DNA from: DAMCZI01 sp032095175
GTDB lineage: Bacteria; Bacillota; Clostridia; Clostridiales; Caloramatoraceae
NCBI GenBank assembly: GCA_032095175.1
Contig: DAMCZI010000016.1
Location: forward strand, 42,895-106,894
Length of the DNA stretch: 64,000 nt
Reading direction: 5' to 3'
Shown here: piece after piece, positions 62,133 through 64,000 of the stretch
Position numbering within the stretch: position 1 is the first letter of the stretch
How the letters are laid out: each line of letters opens with the position of its first letter
The notes under the pieces: generated by a model
What the model saw: only the letters and a program-made list of their open reading frames with translations
Databases searched by the model: none
Told to the model about the DNA's origin: nothing
Made by a program: the position numbers and the translations under genes

Positions 62133-62884
62133 CGAACAATGTTTCCTCCCATATCACCAATCTCATATTGAATCATTGCTGCAGTAACAAAACCTGCTGT
62201 TTCTGTCCTAAGTATCCTTGGTCCAAGACTTACAGGAATTATGCTATCTTCGCTGCATTCTTTTACTTCATTATCCTCAAAGCCGCCCTCAGGGCCTATA
62301 AATATACCTGCACTAGTTACACCCTCAGTTGTAGCAAGAACTTCCTTAAGACCTCTTGCTTCTTCCTTTTCATAGGGCATTACAGCTATATCCATTGCTT
62401 TTAACCTTTTTACAGCTTCATCAAAATCAATTGGTTCCAATATTTTCGGTATTATACCTCTGCCGCTCTGTTTTGCAGCTTCCATTGAGATTCTTCTCCA
62501 TCTTTCAAGTTTATTTGTTATATCCCTGTATTCTACCTTTACAACAACTCTTTTAGTAATTACAGGCTGTATGCATGCCACACCTATCTCAACGGACTTT
62601 TGTATAATTAAATCCATCTTTTGTGCTTTAGGAAGTCCTTGAAAAAGGGTAATCTCTACTGGTGATTCAACTTTATTGCTATACTGACTTAGTATTTTAC
62701 AAAGTACCTGCTTTTTCTCAATGCTCTCTATAATGCAAATATATTCATTACATTTGCCATCACAAACAATTATCTCATCATCAACCCTCAGCCTTAAAAC
62801 CTTTGATATGTGGTTTACATCATCACCGTCAATTATAATACTGTCATTTGCTATATTTTTATCTTCTACATAAAACCTGTGCAT
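62129..62884 (-). CDS. rsmE: 16S rRNA (uracil-1498-N3)-methyltransferase RsmE
   Basis: A 251-residue SPOUT methyltransferase. The N-terminal PUA-like domain holds HRFYVEDKN and INHISKVLRLRVDDEIIVCDG-like sequence. The C-terminal knot contains FIGPEGGFEDNEV and SLGPRILRTETAGFVTAAMIQYE. The order prmA-rsmE-mtaB is conserved in Clostridia. Confidence 0.93.
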   Translation of the reverse strand: MHRFYVEDKNIANDSIIIDGDDVNHISKVLRLRVDDEIIVCDGKCNEYICIIESIEKKQVLCKILSQYSNKVESPVEITLFQGLPKAQKMDLIIQKSVEIGVACIQPVITKRVVVKVEYRDITNKLERWRRISMEAAKQSGRGIIPKILEPIDFDEAVKRLKAMDIAVMPYEKEEARGLKEVLATTEGVTSAGIFIGPEGGFEDNEVKECSEDSIIPVSLGPRILRTETAGFVTAAMIQYEIGDMGGNIVR

Positions 62885-62910
62885 ATATTTTCCTCTCTAT
62901 CAGAATCCAA

Positions 62911-63843
62911 TTATTTTGTAACTATACAAACCCATTCTCCCATTTCTTTAACCTCAATTATCTCAAGGTTTTCCGCCTTCATAGCAGAGAGAACATCCTC
63001 TTTTCTATCTCTAATAATTCCAGATGCAATGAATATACCGTCCTTAGCCATGAACTTTCTAATATCCTTTGAAAGCCCTATTATTACATCCGCAATTATG
63101 TTTGCAACTATAATATCCGCCTTTCCTGTTAGAACATCAACAAGGTTACCATGTTTAATCTCTATATTGCTAACATTATTAAAGCTTATATTTTCTCTTG
63201 CTGCTGTTACTGCTACCTCGTCAAGATCGACTCCTATAACTTCTTTTGCTCCAAGCTTTGCTGCTGATATAGCTAATATACCCGAACCTGTGCCAATATC
63301 AAATATTCTTTGACCTTCTTTAACGTATTTTTCAAGGGACTCTATGCACATCATTGTAGTTTCATGAGTTCCTGTTCCAAATGCCATTCCTGGATCAAGC
63401 TCTATTAAAATATCATCTTCCTTTATCTCACACTCTTCCCATATAGGCTTTATTAGAATCCTTTTACCAAGCCTTATTGGTTTATAATATTTCTTCCATG
63501 CAGTTGACCAATCCTCTTCATAAACAGGAGCAGTAATAACTCTCGCATCCCCTATTTCTATTCCTACTTCTTTAAGTTCCTTAAGCTTTCCTTCTATATA
63601 TTTAACGATTTTATCTATATCTTCATTCTCACAAAAGTAGCCCTTGACAACTGCTGAGCTTCCTCCATATTCAAATATATCCGTATCAGCAAAATCCCAG
63701 CTTAATGGATCTCTATTTGATAATAAATCATTAGGATCCTCTATTGCCACGCCCTTTACATCAAGTCCATAAAATATTCCAGATACAGGTTCCACGGCTT
63801 CACTTTTTGTAATAACCTTTATTTCTATCCACTTACCCTTCAA
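62911..63843 (-). CDS. prmA: Ribosomal protein L11 methyltransferase PrmA
   Basis: A 310-residue SAM methyltransferase. LIELDPGMAFGTGTHETTMMCIESLEKY and FDIGTGSGILAISAAKLGAKEVIGVDLDEVAV form the family core. DIIVANIIADVI is the catalytic motif. The TTG at 63843 is preferred over a TTG three codons upstream because AAGGG is ten bases from it and the protein then begins close to the usual PrmA start. A sigma-A promoter is at 63879-63907. In many Clostridia this gene follows dnaJ; here the upstream 100 bp do not show a dnaJ end. Confidence 0.92.
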   Translation of the reverse strand: MKGKWIEIKVITKSEAVEPVSGIFYGLDVKGVAIEDPNDLLSNRDPLSWDFADTDIFEYGGSSAVVKGYFCENEDIDKIVKYIEGKLKELKEVGIEIGDARVITAPVYEEDWSTAWKKYYKPIRLGKRILIKPIWEECEIKEDDILIELDPGMAFGTGTHETTMMCIESLEKYVKEGQRIFDIGTGSGILAISAAKLGAKEVIGVDLDEVAVTAARENISFNNVSNIEIKHGNLVDVLTGKADIIVANIIADVIIGLSKDIRKFMAKDGIFIASGIIRDRKEDVLSAMKAENLEIIEVKEMGEWVCIVTK

Positions 63844-63878
63844 AATCGTCAATCCCTTCGTATAGTTTATTTTTAACT

Positions 63879-63907
63879 ATTATACTACAACTTAATGATT
63901 ATGTAAA
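63879..63907 (-). promoter_or_regulatory. Sigma-A promoter of prmA-rsmE-mtaB-hit
   Basis: On the minus strand TTTACA (63907-63902), 17 bases, then a perfect TATAAT (63884-63879). It is 36 bp upstream of the prmA start. Confidence 0.8.
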
Positions 63908-64000
63908 AATCAATGATTAATTTCTTTAAGTTATAATATAGGGAAAATGCGTAGCATCCTACCCAAGTTTATCTGTAATAGACCGTGAAGGTCAAGAAAT
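63908..64000. other. Unassigned window end
   Basis: About 90 bp upstream of the prmA promoter. GACCTTCACGGTC and a GTAGGATGCTAC near-palindrome are visible on the minus strand. No frame with a ribosome site or a familiar protein end is seen. Confidence 0.3.

Noticed and set aside
62810..63313. 167-codon open frame on the plus strand
   Set aside because: Antisense to prmA and the prmA-rsmE gap; no family match or ribosome site.
1..64000. CRISPR array, prophage or tRNA genes
   Set aside because: I saw no regularly spaced direct repeats, no phage structural or integrase genes, and no tRNA cloverleaf I could support.
63908..64000. 3' end of dnaJ upstream of prmA
   Set aside because: That order is common in Clostridia, but no frame here reads like a DnaJ C-terminus.

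Overview
This is about 64 kb of an AT-rich, low-GC Gram-positive genome. Gene content and order point to a motile, spore-forming Clostridium-type bacterium (Clostridiaceae). The evidence is the CsrA/FliW/flagellin regulatory set, FliY and CheC/CheD-type chemotaxis, a CotS-like spore coat protein, YqfC/YqfD sporulation genes, clostridial pyruvate phosphate dikinase, and a dnaG-rpoD macromolecular synthesis cluster. Nearly everything is on the minus strand; only a class I aminotransferase and the cotS-like gene are clearly plus-strand genes. The species cannot be fixed from the sequence alone.

Region 1 (1-3.4 kb) is a decayed edge of a surface-glycan island. It holds a truncated DegT-like protein, a gene whose middle is replaced by a transposase fragment, a GNAT acetyltransferase, an internally deleted IS relict with 16-bp terminal inverted repeats, and a sugar aminotransferase. 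Region 2 (3.4-19.1 kb) is a flagellin glycosylation island. It has four large multi-domain glycosyltransferase or methyltransferase proteins, a SunS-like glycosyltransferase with TPRs, a nonulosonic (sialic/legionaminic-type) acid set (CMP-sugar synthetase, NeuC-type epimerase, NeuB-type synthase), a stand-alone TPR protein and a Maf-family protein. Three of these proteins share the same C-terminal helical/TPR module, and two share the same N-terminal glycosyltransferase domain. The island therefore looks like a modular glycan-assembly system built by duplication and fusion.

Region 3 (19.1-36.7 kb) is the late flagellar and chemotaxis cluster. In transcription order it reads fapA, cheW, cheD, cheB, cheR, cheA, cheC, cheY, cheW, fliM, fliY, flgM, flgN, flgK, flgL, fliW, csrA, fliD, a fliT-like gene and flagellin. 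I find sigma-D-type promoters (TAAA-N15-NACGATAA/T) before flgM, flagellin and maf, and a weaker one inside the glycosylation island, so filament and glycan genes appear co-regulated. The flagellin leader carries a hairpin with a CsrA-type GGA loop upstream of a GGA-containing Shine-Dalgarno, which fits the FliW-CsrA-flagellin feedback loop.

Region 4 (36.7-64 kb) is core genome. It holds a PLP aminotransferase, RNase P RNA, a zinc-ribbon protein, Nif3/YqfO, TrmK, RpoD, DnaG, dGTPase, CotS-like kinase, PpdK with a CcpN-like regulator, a DUF4342 protein, the recO-era-cdd-dgkA-ybeY-pgpH-phoH-yqfD-yqfC cluster, yqeY-rpsU, and hit-mtaB-rsmE-prmA. Two palindromic elements, each exactly 160 bp with matching ends, sit immediately 3' of intrinsic terminator stems at 50.7 and 53.6 kb. 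They look like a small MITE-like family with a terminator-linked insertion preference.
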